A stretch of 64,000 nt of DNA from Avena insularis. Taxonomy: Eukaryota > Streptophyta > Magnoliopsida > Poales > Poaceae. Shown here piece after piece: positions 30,340 to 41,620 of this stretch. Location of the stretch: positions 524,412,293 through 524,476,292 of the forward strand of contig CM042690.1 of assembly GCA_023614405.1 (NCBI GenBank), given 5' to 3'. The notes under the pieces are model-generated. The model was not told the DNA's origin. It saw only the letters and a program-made list of their open reading frames with translations, and did not search any database. The position numbers and the translations under genes were made by a program. Positions within the stretch are counted from its first letter, which is position 1. Every line of letters begins with the position of its first letter.

Positions 30340-31130
30340 TTTTGCCCAGCTCATTTCATACCAAGACAAGGTGGTATTGATGCTGTTATGAATGAGGATG
30401 GTGAGCTAGTTCCTGTAAGGCATATTATTGGATATCGTATGTGCATTGATTTCAGGAAGCTAAACCGTGAGACAAAGAAAAATCATAAAACTATACCATT
30501 CATGGATAAATTTTTAGAAAGACTTAGTAATAATTCTTATTTCTGTTTTCTTGATGGTTATTCTGGATATTCTCAAATTGCCATACAACCGGAAGATCAA
30601 GAGAAAACAACTTTCACTTGCCCTTATGGCACGTATGCTTATAGATTAATTCTGTTTGGCTTATGTAATGCAACATCGACTTTTCAAGAATGTGTTTTAA
30701 AAATCTTTGATGATCTTGTTGAGAAGACTATGGAAGTTCTAACAAATGACTTTGTTGTTTATGGAACAACCTTTGATAATTGCCTCTACAATCTAACCAA
30801 AATTTTACAGAGATGCAGGCAATCAAATTTGGTTTTGAATTGGGAATAATGTTGTTTCATGGAAAGAGAAGGTAAAGTTTTTGGGCATAAGGTTTCAAAG
30901 AAGGGAATAGAAATAGATAAAACTAATATAAATGCTATAGAAAATCTTCCAATTCCTCAGGACATAAAAAACTTAAAAATGTTTCTAGGACATGCAGATT
31001 TTTATAAGCGTTTTATAAAAGATTTTGCTAAAATAGCGATGCCTCTCACCAACCTACTTGAGAAAGAAACTCCATTCCACTTAGATCATAACTGCATTGC
31101 AGCCTTTGAGAACCTTAAAAACAAATTAGT
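30340..31130 (+). pseudogene. Athila reverse transcriptase (palm and thumb), inactive
   Basis: RNA-directed DNA polymerase domain of pol. CIDFRKLN is at about 30445. Motif A, FCFLDGYSGYSQI, keeps its catalytic Asp (codon at about 30553). The motif C region reads VLTNDFVVYG at about 30738-30767, where an active enzyme has two adjacent Asp; the first is Asn here. A TAA at 30847-30849 and a following 9-nt stretch split the domain, but both halves are in the same phase. LKMFLGHADFYKRFIKDFAKIA (about 30973-31038) marks the connection and thumb. Loss of the YxDD box plus in-frame stops make it non-functional. Confidence 0.85.
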
Positions 31131-31560
31131 TTCAGCACCTATCATGCAACCTCCAAAATGGGATGAACCTTTCGAAATCATGTGTGATGCTAGTGACTAT
31201 GCTTTAGGGGTTGCATTAGGACAGCGAGACAGAAAGAATTTAAATGTTATTTATTATGCTAGTAGACCTCTTAATAAGATTCAGAAAAATTAGGCTACTA
31301 CAGAAAAAGTCCCTAGCTATAATTTTTGCTTGCGACAAATTTAGATCTTACATCATTAATTCTAGGGTAATAGTTCATACGGATCACCAAGCTTTGCGTC
31401 ACCTCCTTGTGAAAAACGATGCAAAGCCCAGGTTGATTAGGTGGGTTTTATTACTACAAGAATATGATTTGCAAATAGTAGATATGAGGGGTAAGGATAA
31501 TCCGGTAGCAGATCATCTCTCTAGGATGGAGGGAACAATTACTAACCCCGTACCTATAAA
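31131..31560 (+). pseudogene. Athila RNase H domain, frameshifted
   Basis: The RNase H domain would degrade the RNA strand of the replication hybrid. Its first catalytic Asp motif, MCDASDYALGVALGQ, lies at about 31181-31225. TAG at 31291-31293 and a 1-nt indel near 31307 then move the frame from phase 1 to phase 2. In the new frame [26 protein letters not shown] and [10 protein letters not shown] (31503-31532) follow in the normal order. All main acidic landmarks are visible, but the frameshift separates the first from the rest. Confidence 0.8.
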
Positions 31561-32390
31561 TGAATCATTTCCGGGAGAATATTTAGCAAATGTTGAAATT
31601 GCTGATCCGTGGTATGTAGATTATGCTAACTATCTCGCAATAAAATTTATACCTCCTGGTATGACAAGAAATCAAAGGATGAAATTCTTTAAGGATCTTA
31701 AATATTACTTTTGGGATGATCCGTATCTATATCGTCATGGACCTGACGGAATGATCCAGAAGTGTGTTCCTAACCATGAAATGAATACAATATTGCAAGC
31801 TTGTCATGACAACCCGTACGGAGGACATCATGTAGGTAAGCAAACCGCAGTGAAGGTACTTCAATCTAGATTCTATTGGCCCACCTTTCTCAAGGACGCA
31901 CATAGGTATGTAGAACATTGTGATGCTTGCCAAAGAAGAGGTAATATAGGTAGGAGATAAGAGATGGCAATGAATTATTACAGTCTTATAATCGAACCCT
32001 TTGATGTATGGGGAATGGATTACATGGGACCTTTTATAGAATTAAATGGTTAAACTCATATTCTTGTTGCTATCGATTACGTTACTAAATGGGTTGAAGC
32101 TATTCCAACAAGCCATGCAGATGCAGCCGCCTTAGTGAAGATGATCAAGGACATTATATTCCCCAGGTTTGGAGTTCCTAGATTTTTAATCACTGATGGT
32201 GGTTCTCATTTTATGAAAGGAACTTTCAGGAAAATCCTCAACAAATATGGAGTAACTCACCGCATTGCTTCACCATATCATCCTTAAACAAGTGGTCAAG
32301 TGGAACTCTCTAATAGAGAATTAAAGACCATACTTGAGAAGACGGTGGACAAATCAAGAAAATATTGGTCATACAAGTTAAGTGATCAGC
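31561..32390 (+). pseudogene. Athila integrase, C-terminus deleted
   Basis: Integrase joins the DNA copy to the host chromosome. The N-terminal HHCC zinc finger is present ([13 protein letters not shown] and CDACQRRG, 31798-31944). The catalytic triad is intact in spacing: Asp at 32018-32020 (GMDYMGP), Asp at 32195-32197 (TDGGSHF) and Glu at 32303-32305 (GQVELSN), a D,D35E pattern. Three TAA codons interrupt the frame (31958-31960, 32051-32053, 32285-32287). The protein similarity stops near 32380 after RKYWSYKL. The C-terminal part is missing and the sequence jumps to the region that normally follows pol, which suggests a deletion. Confidence 0.85.
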
Positions 32391-32744
32391 CTAGAAGAAG
32401 TGATTAAGTAAAGATATACAAGGAATGGCAACTACAAGAAGAGTGGACTCGAGACGGAATAAAGCAACTCTACGGTCAAGCTATTGACCATAAAAGAGCG
32501 CTTCATGGGAGGCAACCCATGCGAAGAAAAGGTTTGAGTAAAATTTTTAATTTTTAATTGAAGTGTTAATTGAGCATTGTGTTAAATAAGGAACATTTGA
32601 TGCTCTAGCGAAGAAAGAAGATTGATAATGCCAAAATTGCTCGAAAATCTAAGTTGTCATGTTTCTGTCAAAACTTGATATTTCGTTAAGATTCAGATTA
32701 ATAAAGAATCCTTGGAGAAGCAGGAAAATTTGGTGGATCCAGAG
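32391..32744 (+). other. Post-integrase non-coding segment of the Athila element
   Basis: No reading frame of note. CATGGGAGGCAACCCATG at 32505-32522 is an 18-bp imperfect palindrome; a GGGAGGCAACCCA motif is commonly seen just after integrase in Athila-type grass elements. This supports a deletion of the integrase C-terminus immediately upstream. I see nothing else identifiable. Confidence 0.5.
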
Positions 32745-33128
32745 GGTTTAACGACCAGCTATACGGCGGGAATAAAAGTTCCGGCCGTATAGCTGCGGTC
32801 GTATAGTTGTTTCGGCATCGCCCCTTCCATCCATGAAAGGTACTGATAGTTTAACGACCAACTATATGGCGGAAATTATAATTCTGCCCGTATAGTCGCC
32901 GTCGTATAGATATCGATGCCTTTGACAAAACTATTTTCTGGGTACTGATAGTTTAACGACAAACTATACGGCAGGAATAAAAATTGTGCTCGTATAGTTG
33001 TGGTCATATAGATATCAACCCATCTCCAAATTTTTTATTCAGAGTATAGAGGGTTTAACGACCAACTATACAGCGGGAATAAAAATTCCTGCCCATATAG
33101 TTCCGGCCGTATAATTGGTTCCACCGTA
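32745..33128 (+). repeat. Four 102-bp tandem repeats with palindromic CTATACGG/CCGTATAG core
   Basis: Units begin with GTTTAACGAC at about 32746, 32849, 32951 and 33053, a period of 102-103 bp. Each contains ACTATACGGCGGGAAT followed about 10 bp later by its approximate reverse complement (TTCCGGCCGTATAGT in the clearest copy), so each could form a hairpin. Units differ by several substitutions. A fifth unit is split by the nested insertion and resumes at 44114. A similar unit lies in the 3' LTR at 46207-46275. Confidence 0.85.
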
Positions 33129-33133
33129 GATGT
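33129..33133. repeat. Target-site duplication GATGT, left copy
   Basis: GATGT directly precedes the TGAAAGGG end of the nested element and matches 44109-44113. A 5-bp duplication is the normal footprint of LTR-element integration. Confidence 0.9.
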
Positions 33134-35622
33134 TGAAAGGGAAATAGATGTCGCCTAGAGGGGGGGTGAATAGGCATTTTAAAATTATTACGGTTTAGGC
33201 TCTAATAAATGCGGAATAAAACTTAACGTTTAATTTATCAAGCCAAAACCTATATCCACTAGTTTCACTAAGTGCACCAACAACCTATGCTAAGCAAGAC
33301 AAGCAACAAGGTGATAGCAAGATATAGTACTTCAAGCACGAAGGCTATCACAATGTAAATTGCATGGGCAAAGGGCTCGGTTGAGAGATAACCGATGGAC
33401 GTGGAGACGATGATTTGTTTCCCGAAGTTCGCTTCCAAAGAAGCTACATCTCCGTTGGAGAGGTGCGGGGACGCAATGTACTTCGAACGCCACAAATGGC
33501 TCACCTCGAGGTGTGGTGGCTCGATGCTCACCCAACGCCACACAAGGCCTCACCAAGGATGCGAAGCCACGCAACTCACCGACGCCACAAAAGGCTCACC
33601 CTATTCTCCCGTGAGCTCGCCACAAAGGCCTACTCACGTTCCACTATGGGACACTTGAGGGCGGTCACCGAACCCGTACAAGGCTTGGGGCAATCTCCAC
33701 AACTCAATTGGAGGGCTCCCAAGAAACGCCACAAAGGCTCCACAATGCCACAAAAGGCCAACAAGCTTGGCGAACCTCCACAACTCAATTGGAGCCCCAA
33801 GAACAATGCCACAAAGGCTACAAAGACACAAAAGGCAACAAGGCCACAAAAGGCTACAAGACCACAAAAGGTCAACTATCCAACCACACAACCATCTAGG
33901 GTTCCAAGAACCCAAGAGAAACAATCCTAAGGGATTAAACTCACCGAATCTCCGAGGAGAACTCAAACCTATGCACCAAATGCAAGAGGCAAGTCCTTCA
34001 CTCTCAAATTCCACCAAAGTTACAAAAGCTATTGGGGGAATAAGGGAGGAAGAACACAAGAGGAGAACACAAAACTCTCCAAGATCTAGATCCCAAGAAT
34101 TCCTTCACAAAGAAGGGATTTGGTTTGGTAGGGGTTGTAGATCTAGATCTCCTCTCTCAAATCCCTCAAAGAGATGCAAGAATCATAGGAGGGAGAAGGG
34201 AAGAGGGCAAGATTTTGAAGGTCAACAATGGAGGAGAGAGAGTGGAAGAGCTAGTAAAAATGACCTCAAAACTTGGGGAAACTTTTGGGAAGAGGGGGCC
34301 CTTAAATAGGGCAAGAGAAATCTGCCCGTTTGGGCCAGATTCGTGCCCCACCGGAACTACCGGTGCCCACCGGTACTACCTCTAAATAGAAACACAAGAT
34401 ACAGAATTAAAACGAGATTTACCGGAACTTTGGCCCGAACTTGGGCCGGTACTACTGTTCAAGCAAAAACGTTGGACAACATTGCACGAAAACTTCAATA
34501 GCTTTTGACTCCGGACTCCGATTTCGATGATCTTGGGCTTGTTTTGAAGAGAACAAAAATCTCTAAAAGATTATGCAAATAAACATCATAGTCCAACAAG
34601 AGAGGATAAAAATAAGATGGAGAAAGGTATGACCTCTCAGAAGCGACGAACCGGTTAAACCTCCAGAACCCAAAACGCAAGAAGTTGAGCTTGGAAACTC
34701 TAATTGGGATGAAACCAATTTTATTGGAAAGATAATAAAGAGTAGAATCCAACAAAAGGTGAAATATTGGGTATCACCAAGGGATAAAATACCATGAATA
34801 TATATGTGAGATACCTCCCAAGGTGTGGAGCCGGAAAACCCGCAAGATCAAAAACGCAATAAGATATGCAAGGGAAATCCGTTTTTGATGAACTAGAGCT
34901 TGTTATGAAGATAACCACAAGCTATAGATCCTCACATGGAGAAGAACCAAACAACAACCAAGAAAGATGATGCTATGTATGCAAGGGTTTGAGTTCTCTT
35001 CGAAAGATACGAATGAGTCACCCACTCGAGAGCCCCTCTTGATAGTACGGCTATCTATCCTAAACCCGGTCTCCCAACACTACAAAAACACTACAAGAGA
35101 CCGGTAAAATAGAAACCCTATCACGATCATACCTTTGCCTTGAGCATCCCACTTGAGCTTGATGTAGAAAATCTTGTCACCTTCAAGATGGAACACCTTT
35201 CTTGATTGCACTTGCTTGATGAAGTCTTGAGAAATGATCCCCCATACTCCATGGGGAAGCCTCTTCTTCGAACTTGTCTTCATCATTCCATGATTGCCGA
35301 GGATGGCAAGCTTCAAGAATGAGATCTTCTAGAGATGATGCATCTTGAGCTTGCACTTCAATTCTTGATGATGTCTTGAAGATTGCCATGAGGAACTCCA
35401 TCTTCTTCTTCTTCTTCAAGACATACTTGATCTTCTTCTTCTACTTGATTCCAATAGGCACAGAGCCCTTGGACATTGCTTCTTATTTTTCATCCTTGAA
35501 ACCAACACATGGTCCAAGCGATGCCAATGGACAAACCTACAAGTGAAACTCAATTTGCACATTAGTACATAGGGATTGTCATTAATTACCAAAACCACAC
35601 ATGGGGCATACATGCCCTTTCA
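33134..35622 (-). repeat. 3' LTR of the nested element
   Basis: Bounded by TGAAAGGG and CCCTTTCA inverted ends. It matches 41621-44108 throughout. In the element's direction it has CCGG-containing iterated motifs (34340-34460) followed by a TATTTAA core promoter (34302-34308). Long frames such as those at 33767-34309 appear in both LTRs and are not genes. Confidence 0.95.
34302..34308 (-). promoter_or_regulatory. TATA-like box in the 3' LTR
   Basis: Reads TATTTAA on the - strand (GCCCTATTTAAGGGCCCC context). The same box is in the 5' LTR at 42788-42794. It lies just downstream, in transcription direction, of GC-rich CCGG repeats, as expected for a U3/R boundary. Inferred from position and motif only. 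Confidence 0.5.
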
Positions 35623-35637
35623 ATCTCCCCCATTTTG
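35623..35637 (-). promoter_or_regulatory. Polypurine tract of the nested element
   Basis: On the - strand this reads CCAAAATGGGGGAGAT immediately before the 3' LTR, the normal place for plus-strand DNA priming. Confidence 0.8.
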
Positions 35638-38600
35638 GTAATTGATGACAATCCCCTAGAGAGGGTTTAAATAAGGAATTTAACGAACAAAAATGGTTGC
35701 CCCAACCTCAAGTACTACACAAGTATGTGATGTTTGTGCAACTACAATATATAGAGCAAACTCCCCCACAATCTATGCATGTGTGATGAACTTGAATTTC
35801 ATTGCATAGATTGCCAACCATTATCAGTGGTTGAGTTTCCTCTATATATTCAACATGCAAAGCAACAACAAAGATGCAAGAGCATGCAAGGCTAATGCTT
35901 AAGAACCAACTCAAAGCATAAACCAACTTCCCTTAAACCCTCTAAAACTTCTCCCCCATTGGCATCGATTGCCAAAATGGGTGAAAAGTTCTAGACGGCC
36001 AATATAGTGAGAATTCCTCCAAAGGTGTGCATATGCACATATTCAATGATGAATCCTTGGGAGGAAGTAAAACTATATTGAGGACCCAAAGATTGCAAAG
36101 AAGAAAAGAAAGAGAAAATAGTTTCAACAAATGAAGCGAGCAACCCAAAAGACCCAAAAATACCAATTGACAACAACAATTGATACCAAAAGAAAAACAC
36201 AAGAAATTATGATACTAGCAAATGAGTGTTTAAATGAAATAGGGAAGCTCTCCAATCTTTGTGCACAAGATAGAATCAACTAATTTGAATACATCTTGCA
36301 TAAATATGGAATCCTCACTCCCCATAAACATCTAAGACACAAAAGATGAGAACAAAGGAAAATGAGCATCATTAAATGAATTAGAGAAGCTCCCCAAGGA
36401 TTATGCACCAATTATGATGATTGCATTTGGAAACAAAGTGCATAATCATGGAATCCTCACTCCTACAAACTTATTTAATAATACACGGCAAGAGAGATAA
36501 AATTATGAGTGCCTGGAGATGCAAACAAATGGGACAAGCACTCATAGGAAAATAAATTTGGAAGCCACCGAAGGGTCAAAAAGAAATAAAGGGTGGTCTC
36601 CAAGGAAAAACACAAACAACCAAAGATTTATCTTATCTTGTGTGTATAAGTTTCTAGATGGAAAATATCACAAAGACATATGCCCACAAAGAAACATGCA
36701 CACACAAAATAGATACACAAGAAAGCACATGAACAACAAAATGAAGTCATATAATATATCAATAGGATTTTTGCTTGAAAGCATGGACAAAGGCTCAAAT
36801 ATATCTTATTGTACATCGATGAGCTTCAAACACCAACACACAACATACATTCAACTATTACCAAGGGAAAAGGAAATAGTTGAAATATATGGAGAAAGGA
36901 AACAAGTATCATAAATAGAAAATAACTATGCAAAATACTCACTATTGCACATGAGAGTGAATGAGGAAAGATATGCAATAAAATTGCTAGATTGACATAT
37001 TTGGGAAAGGTGAATCATTAGCATGATTTTGTATAGTCCCAATTATATGCACCCATCTCAACATACTCACATTTGCAATAGAGGGTACTTGCAAAAACCA
37101 AACAAATAACCTTAACACTACAAACACACAAATACATGCCAACAAGCAACCCACAAAAGGTTGGAAACAAGATATGTATGCATGAGAGAGATACTTGTTA
37201 CCGAGATATAGTTGGTAGGATGTAGAGGATAAGAATTTGTTGATCATCCTAGCTTGCCTCCAATTGACATGTAGGCACCACTTCTTCCTAATGGATGAGA
37301 CAAGCATCCAATATATCTCCAATGTACCTAAAACACAATTAAGTACACTATGTTCCCAAATAAATTGGGTCCAAAGTAGTTAGTGCAACTACAATATATA
37401 GGAGAAGCTCCACATAAATATGTGCATATTAATATGAAATTTAATTTCATGCACATCTTAGCCGATAGGATTTGGTGAAAATCCCCTAGATATTGGATCA
37501 AGAAAGCAAGAAAGCTATGATATACACATGTAGTAAATATGCATGCACAAGACTCTCAACAACCAAAAATGAGATACAATTTGAACTAAAACACCAAGTA
37601 AACCAAGAAGTAGCACACAAGAGTGTGACAAGACAAAAGGTGTCCAAATTGTATCAAAGAGCCAAATCAACACATGAAAGGACACAAATTCAACAAATGA
37701 ACAAGGCAAAAGCCAAAGAGCATAAGATAGACAACAACACCAATGCTCAAGGATTTATATCATTCTAAATATCAAAACAAGTAACAAAGAATGAGACAAA
37801 GCCTACTCCCAAATAGAGCAAGATTCCAACACATAAACCAAACTCTCTACACTTTTCATGATGGCACAAAGTACCAAAAGAAAAGATCAAGCATCCAAGC
37901 ACAAGAAACACTATGTGGATCAACACAAGAAGCATAAAGGAGTGTTCTAGATAATATAGGAGAGCTCCCCCATGAATGGTGCATTATATTGAATTTTGCT
38001 TTTGAATGCAAAATGCACACAAAAGATATCATCACTACTACCTACATTAAATAAAACACAAGGGAATACCAATAAACTAAAATGATCCACAAGAGGCAAG
38101 ACATGGGAGAAAAAGAAAACACATTCTTGGCCAAAGATAGGACAAAGAAAAGCAAAGGCCAAAGTGAACAAGATCAATAAATCCTACCATATATGGAGTG
38201 TCACTTGTCCAAGGACAAGAATTATGGGAAAGTTTTCCCGAGGTAGTTTGCAAGGAAATCATGATCATATTCACACAAAGAAGCATGTAACAAGATATAA
38301 AAGTTATGCTTGATGCTTCGAGAGATATTCTTGATAGCTCCATGTAGTCACACAATCAATAAAGATTAAAGTAACTTGAAGCAAATGGTTTCCATAGAGA
38401 ATATTGAGGTCCAAATATGAGGAAACACATATCAAGAAAAACTCTCACAAACAAGATCCACAAGATGAGCAATAAAAGAAACAAAGAAAATTAGAACTTG
38501 TTTGAGCTAAATGTGCCACATAGGAGCTAGAAAATAAATATCAATTCTAAGTGACACTACCTCAAATGTCCACATTTACTAGGTTTGTAGTATGCACAAA

Positions 38601-39270
38601 GCATATGACTCCCCCATAATGTGATAAATCAAGAATTATCAACAAGAGGTAAAAACATCCAAATAGAGATGATTAATGAACATTATGGAACTTTAATTTC
38701 TCATGAGAAAGACATACCACATAGAGACTAGATAAACTTGCAATATAAATACTAAGTGGTATTCCTCATGTATACACATTTTAGGATTGTGGAATGCCCA
38801 AGCATAAAACTCCCCCAAAATGGGATAGTCCATTAATCTCTCACAAGAGCCAAGAGAGATACCAAATAAATTCAACAAAGGCTCAAACACAAGAACACAA
38901 ATACATGATGTGCCAACCAACATACACAAATATACTTGACAACTCAATATAGGTATGAGGGAAGCACAACATGTACAAACACATATAATGGTACAAAACC
39001 AACACATGCACAAGGGAGCAAGTAACTTTCAAATTAAAGGAGTTGAGCACATGTTACCGCAAGGAGGAACATTGGATATGCGACAGAGGCAACATAATCC
39101 AATTGGCTTGACTTGACAAAAATAAATGATGAAGACCCCTCAATTCTTCATAATGTAGCCAAGCCTCCAATTCCCTCCAACAACACCTATTGATCAAGTT
39201 TTAGCTTGTTGGTCCCCAACCAAGTTGGGTCCTAAGAAGTTAGTCACAATAGGCTTGGCCACCCAAATGG
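35638..39270 (-). other. Non-coding 3' internal region with iterated polypurine modules
   Basis: AT-rich, no protein domain found. In the element's direction, short purine tracts followed by related text recur. On the + strand they read ACTCCCCCACAATCTATGCAT (35761), CTTCTCCCCCATTGGCAT (35948), GAAGCTCTCCAATC (36243), GAAGCTCCCCAAGG (36387), GAAGCTCCACATAAA (37405), GAGCTCCCCCATGAATG (37963), ACTCCCCCATAATG (38609) and ACTCCCCCAAAATGG (38811). The last two are followed by recognisably similar sequence over more than 100 bp, so at least part of this region grew by duplication. The related element at 56761-58035 shares its first 1.3 kb. Confidence 0.7.
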
Positions 39271-39798
39271 TTATTTTCTTGACACCACTTTGGGCACCAA
39301 CATATTTGGAAACACATTGTCCACCTCATCCTTACCAAGATAATATGCATCATATATCAAGATAGGATTGGATGAGTTACCCATGGTGCATGAGGAAGAA
39401 AGGTGCCCCTTCTCGCGGCATATGTAGCAAGTTCTTCTCTTGCCATCTTTCTTCTTGGAAGATGCCACCCCGTGAGGAAGAGCTTGAGTCTTGGGAGGAG
39501 GCCTGCTTCTAGCTTGAGGTGGAGCTTGAGGCCGCTTCCCTTGTTGCTTCTTCTTCAATGGACAACATCTCACATGATGTCCTTCTTCCTTGCACTTGAA
39601 GCACACAATGTTGGTCGGATTCTTCACTTGACCTTGGCCATTCTTCTTGTTGCCCTTGTGCTTCAACAAGTTGGTGGGCTTGTTCCTGATGTTGGAGTTA
39701 TATCCAAGCCCACTCTTGTCATTTGGGGATCTTCGCACACCCAAGATGTTCTTGAGTGTGGTCTTCCCTTCATGACACTTCTTCAAGTCATTCTTCAA
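39271..39798 (-). CDS. gag C-terminal part with two zinc knuckles
   Basis: A 175-codon frame holding the nucleocapsid portion, which would bind element RNA. Two CCHC knuckles (C-x2-C-x4-H-x4-C) are at residues 66-79 (CFKCKEEGHHVRCC) and 124-137 (CYICREKGHLSSSC), in a Lys/Arg/Pro/Gln-rich background. The apparent Met at 39798 is internal: the frame is open further upstream to about 39960 and overlaps the end of the larger gag frame in another phase. A frameshift of the original gag near 39935-39960 is the simplest explanation. No protease follows. Confidence 0.75.
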   Translation of the reverse strand: MKNDLKKCHEGKTTLKNILGVRRSPNDKSGLGYNSNIRNKPTNLLKHKGNKKNGQGQVKNPTNIVCFKCKEEGHHVRCCPLKKKQQGKRPQAPPQARSRPPPKTQALPHGVASSKKKDGKRRTCYICREKGHLSSSCTMGNSSNPILIYDAYYLGKDEVDNVFPNMLVPKVVSRK

Positions 39799-39875
39799 AG
39801 AATTTACTTGAGCCTTGAGCTTCTTGTTTTCCTCTACATGGTTAGTATCAACAACAATACTAGAGGAAGTAGATG

Positions 39876-41564
39876 CTACGTTGTTAGAGCAACAAGGTAG
39901 GGAATGTAATTCATCACAAGATGTAGCAATAGCATGAGTGATGAACTACAAGGACTAGCACATCGCAATATGACACTAGGAGTAGATGTAGTGCTAATGT
40001 CCACATGAGGCTCACTAGGTGTTACCTTTGATACAATAGCCTCATGAGCCAACTTTAGACTACCATGGGAAACTAGAAGGTCCTCATGCGAGCTTGAGAG
40101 CTTAGCATGACTCTCTTCCAATTTCCCATAGTTGCTAGTTAGCAAAGCAAGTTGAGCACGTAGCTCAACATTCTCCTTCACACTAGATGCTTCACAAGAG
40201 ATAGAGTTAGTAGCACAAGCATCATCAATAGTAGTGAGAGGTGAGGGCAACTTGGAAAGCTCTTTAGTGTATGAGGCTTTAAGTTGCTCATGTGACTTGG
40301 TGAGTTTGATGAGCTCCCCCTTGATGACCCTAGAGCCATTGTTGAGGTGCTCAAAATCCTCAAGGAGTTTGGCATAAGCAACTTCAAGCTCATCATTCTT
40401 AATTTGGAGGGCACTTGCCACCTCAAATTCTCTATCATGAGATTTCTTCACTCTAGATAGATCTAGAGCAAAGGTCTCCTCAAGAGATTCCTTGGTGGTT
40501 TGTTCCTCTTCTAGAGCTTCATTTAGGTTTGCAATGTCATTAGCATACTCACGCTCAAGACTACTCATTTTGTCAGTTGTGTCCTCATGCTCATAAATTA
40601 GTTGCTTACTTTCAATGGAAAAGTTCAAGATTTCAATGAAAGTAGAGCAAGCATTTTTATCATTGTGTAGAGCACGAAGGACTAGCTCCCCCTTCTCTTC
40701 TAAAGAAGCAACATCATATTCTACTTCTAAGTCAACATTCACATCATCATTAGGTGCATTGGGATCCAAAGGAGAAGTTACCTTTGATTCCTTAGCCATG
40801 AGGCATAAGTGAATGTTGGTAGAAGGTGATGATGGGGGAACCCTTGAAGCTCCAATCACAACCTTGCCTTGGCCCACACATTCTTCGATTTCCTCTACAT
40901 GGTTAGCAACACAAGTACTAGAGGAAATAGAAGCACATTTATCATGGCAACAAGGCAAAGCAAGCACATCATCATGAGAAATATTCAATCCATTTCTACA
41001 TGATATGCAAGGGCATTCAACACTAGGATATAAATCACATATAGTCCTACAAGTGTTCATGCCCAAAGATACAACATTGCAATGAGATGTATATGAAGAA
41101 TCATGAATGCCAAGCTCACTATACACATTGCAAGTTCTATCACCACTCACCATATCATTACCTTGTGACAACACACATGTTGGTGTAGTGGAAGAAGATG
41201 AGAACTCATCATGGCCGGAGGTGGAGGGAACACAATCATCCTCATTAAGCTTGGACACATCATATTTTGCTTGAAGCTTGGTCCAAATATCATGAGCATT
41301 CCGAAAAGGCATGATTAAGGAAAGAACTACAAAGCTCACAACATTAACAAGCAAATTAGATGCTTGAGCTTCGAGATAAGAGTTTGTATCCTCCTCCAAA
41401 GATAGATTTTGGGGATCCTTAGGAGGAGACAAGCCCATATCTAGAATTCGCTCAATATTTGGGTCAATGACCCAGAAATGACTAAGCATGCGAATACGCC
41501 AAACATCATAATTTGTGCCATCAAAAGTAAATGTGTGAGAGTGCACTAAACCCCTAGGAGACAT
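39876..41564 (-). CDS. gag N-terminal and coiled-coil part, copia-type
   Basis: A 562-codon frame starting 43 bp downstream of the primer binding site. Residues 11-110 resemble the Ty1/copia gag module (FTFDGTNYDVWRIRM near residue 12, then IWTKLQAKYDVSKLNEDD). Residues about 280-530 are Glu/Lys/Leu-rich with heptad-like spacing and probably coiled-coil. The last 25 or so residues do not fit the rest. The continuation into the zinc-knuckle region is in another phase, so this copy is frameshifted near its 3' end. A module with LPCC, a Ser run and NHVEE occurs near residues 210-240 and again in the shifted frame near 39850-39910, an internal duplication. Confidence 0.8.
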   Translation of the reverse strand: MSPRGLVHSHTFTFDGTNYDVWRIRMLSHFWVIDPNIERILDMGLSPPKDPQNLSLEEDTNSYLEAQASNLLVNVVSFVVLSLIMPFRNAHDIWTKLQAKYDVSKLNEDDCVPSTSGHDEFSSSSTTPTCVLSQGNDMVSGDRTCNVYSELGIHDSSYTSHCNVVSLGMNTCRTICDLYPSVECPCISCRNGLNISHDDVLALPCCHDKCASISSSTCVANHVEEIEECVGQGKVVIGASRVPPSSPSTNIHLCLMAKESKVTSPLDPNAPNDDVNVDLEVEYDVASLEEKGELVLRALHNDKNACSTFIEILNFSIESKQLIYEHEDTTDKMSSLEREYANDIANLNEALEEEQTTKESLEETFALDLSRVKKSHDREFEVASALQIKNDELEVAYAKLLEDFEHLNNGSRVIKGELIKLTKSHEQLKASYTKELSKLPSPLTTIDDACATNSISCEASSVKENVELRAQLALLTSNYGKLEESHAKLSSSHEDLLVSHGSLKLAHEAIVSKVTPSEPHVDISTTSTPSVILRCASPCSSSLMLLLHLVMNYIPYLVALTT

Positions 41565-41606
41565 ACTTACTCTCGAGGCGGTGAAGCCTAAGAAGCGAGA
41601 GACCTC

Positions 41607-41619
41607 GCTCTAATACCAA
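41607..41619 (-). promoter_or_regulatory. Primer binding site (initiator Met tRNA type)
   Basis: On the - strand TTGGTATTAGAGC lies one base inside the 5' LTR. It matches the plant initiator-Met tRNA 3' end complement TGGTATCAGAGC with one mismatch. This fixes the element's orientation and the LTR boundary. Confidence 0.85.
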
Positions 41620-41620
41620 T

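Noticed and set aside
33395..34309. Frames of 87-180 codons at 33395-34309 and 41881-42575
   Set aside because: They lie inside the two LTRs of the nested element, appear in both, and overlap the promoter region. No domains.
39403..39900. 165-codon + strand frame
   Set aside because: Antisense shadow of the zinc-knuckle gag; no motif of its own.
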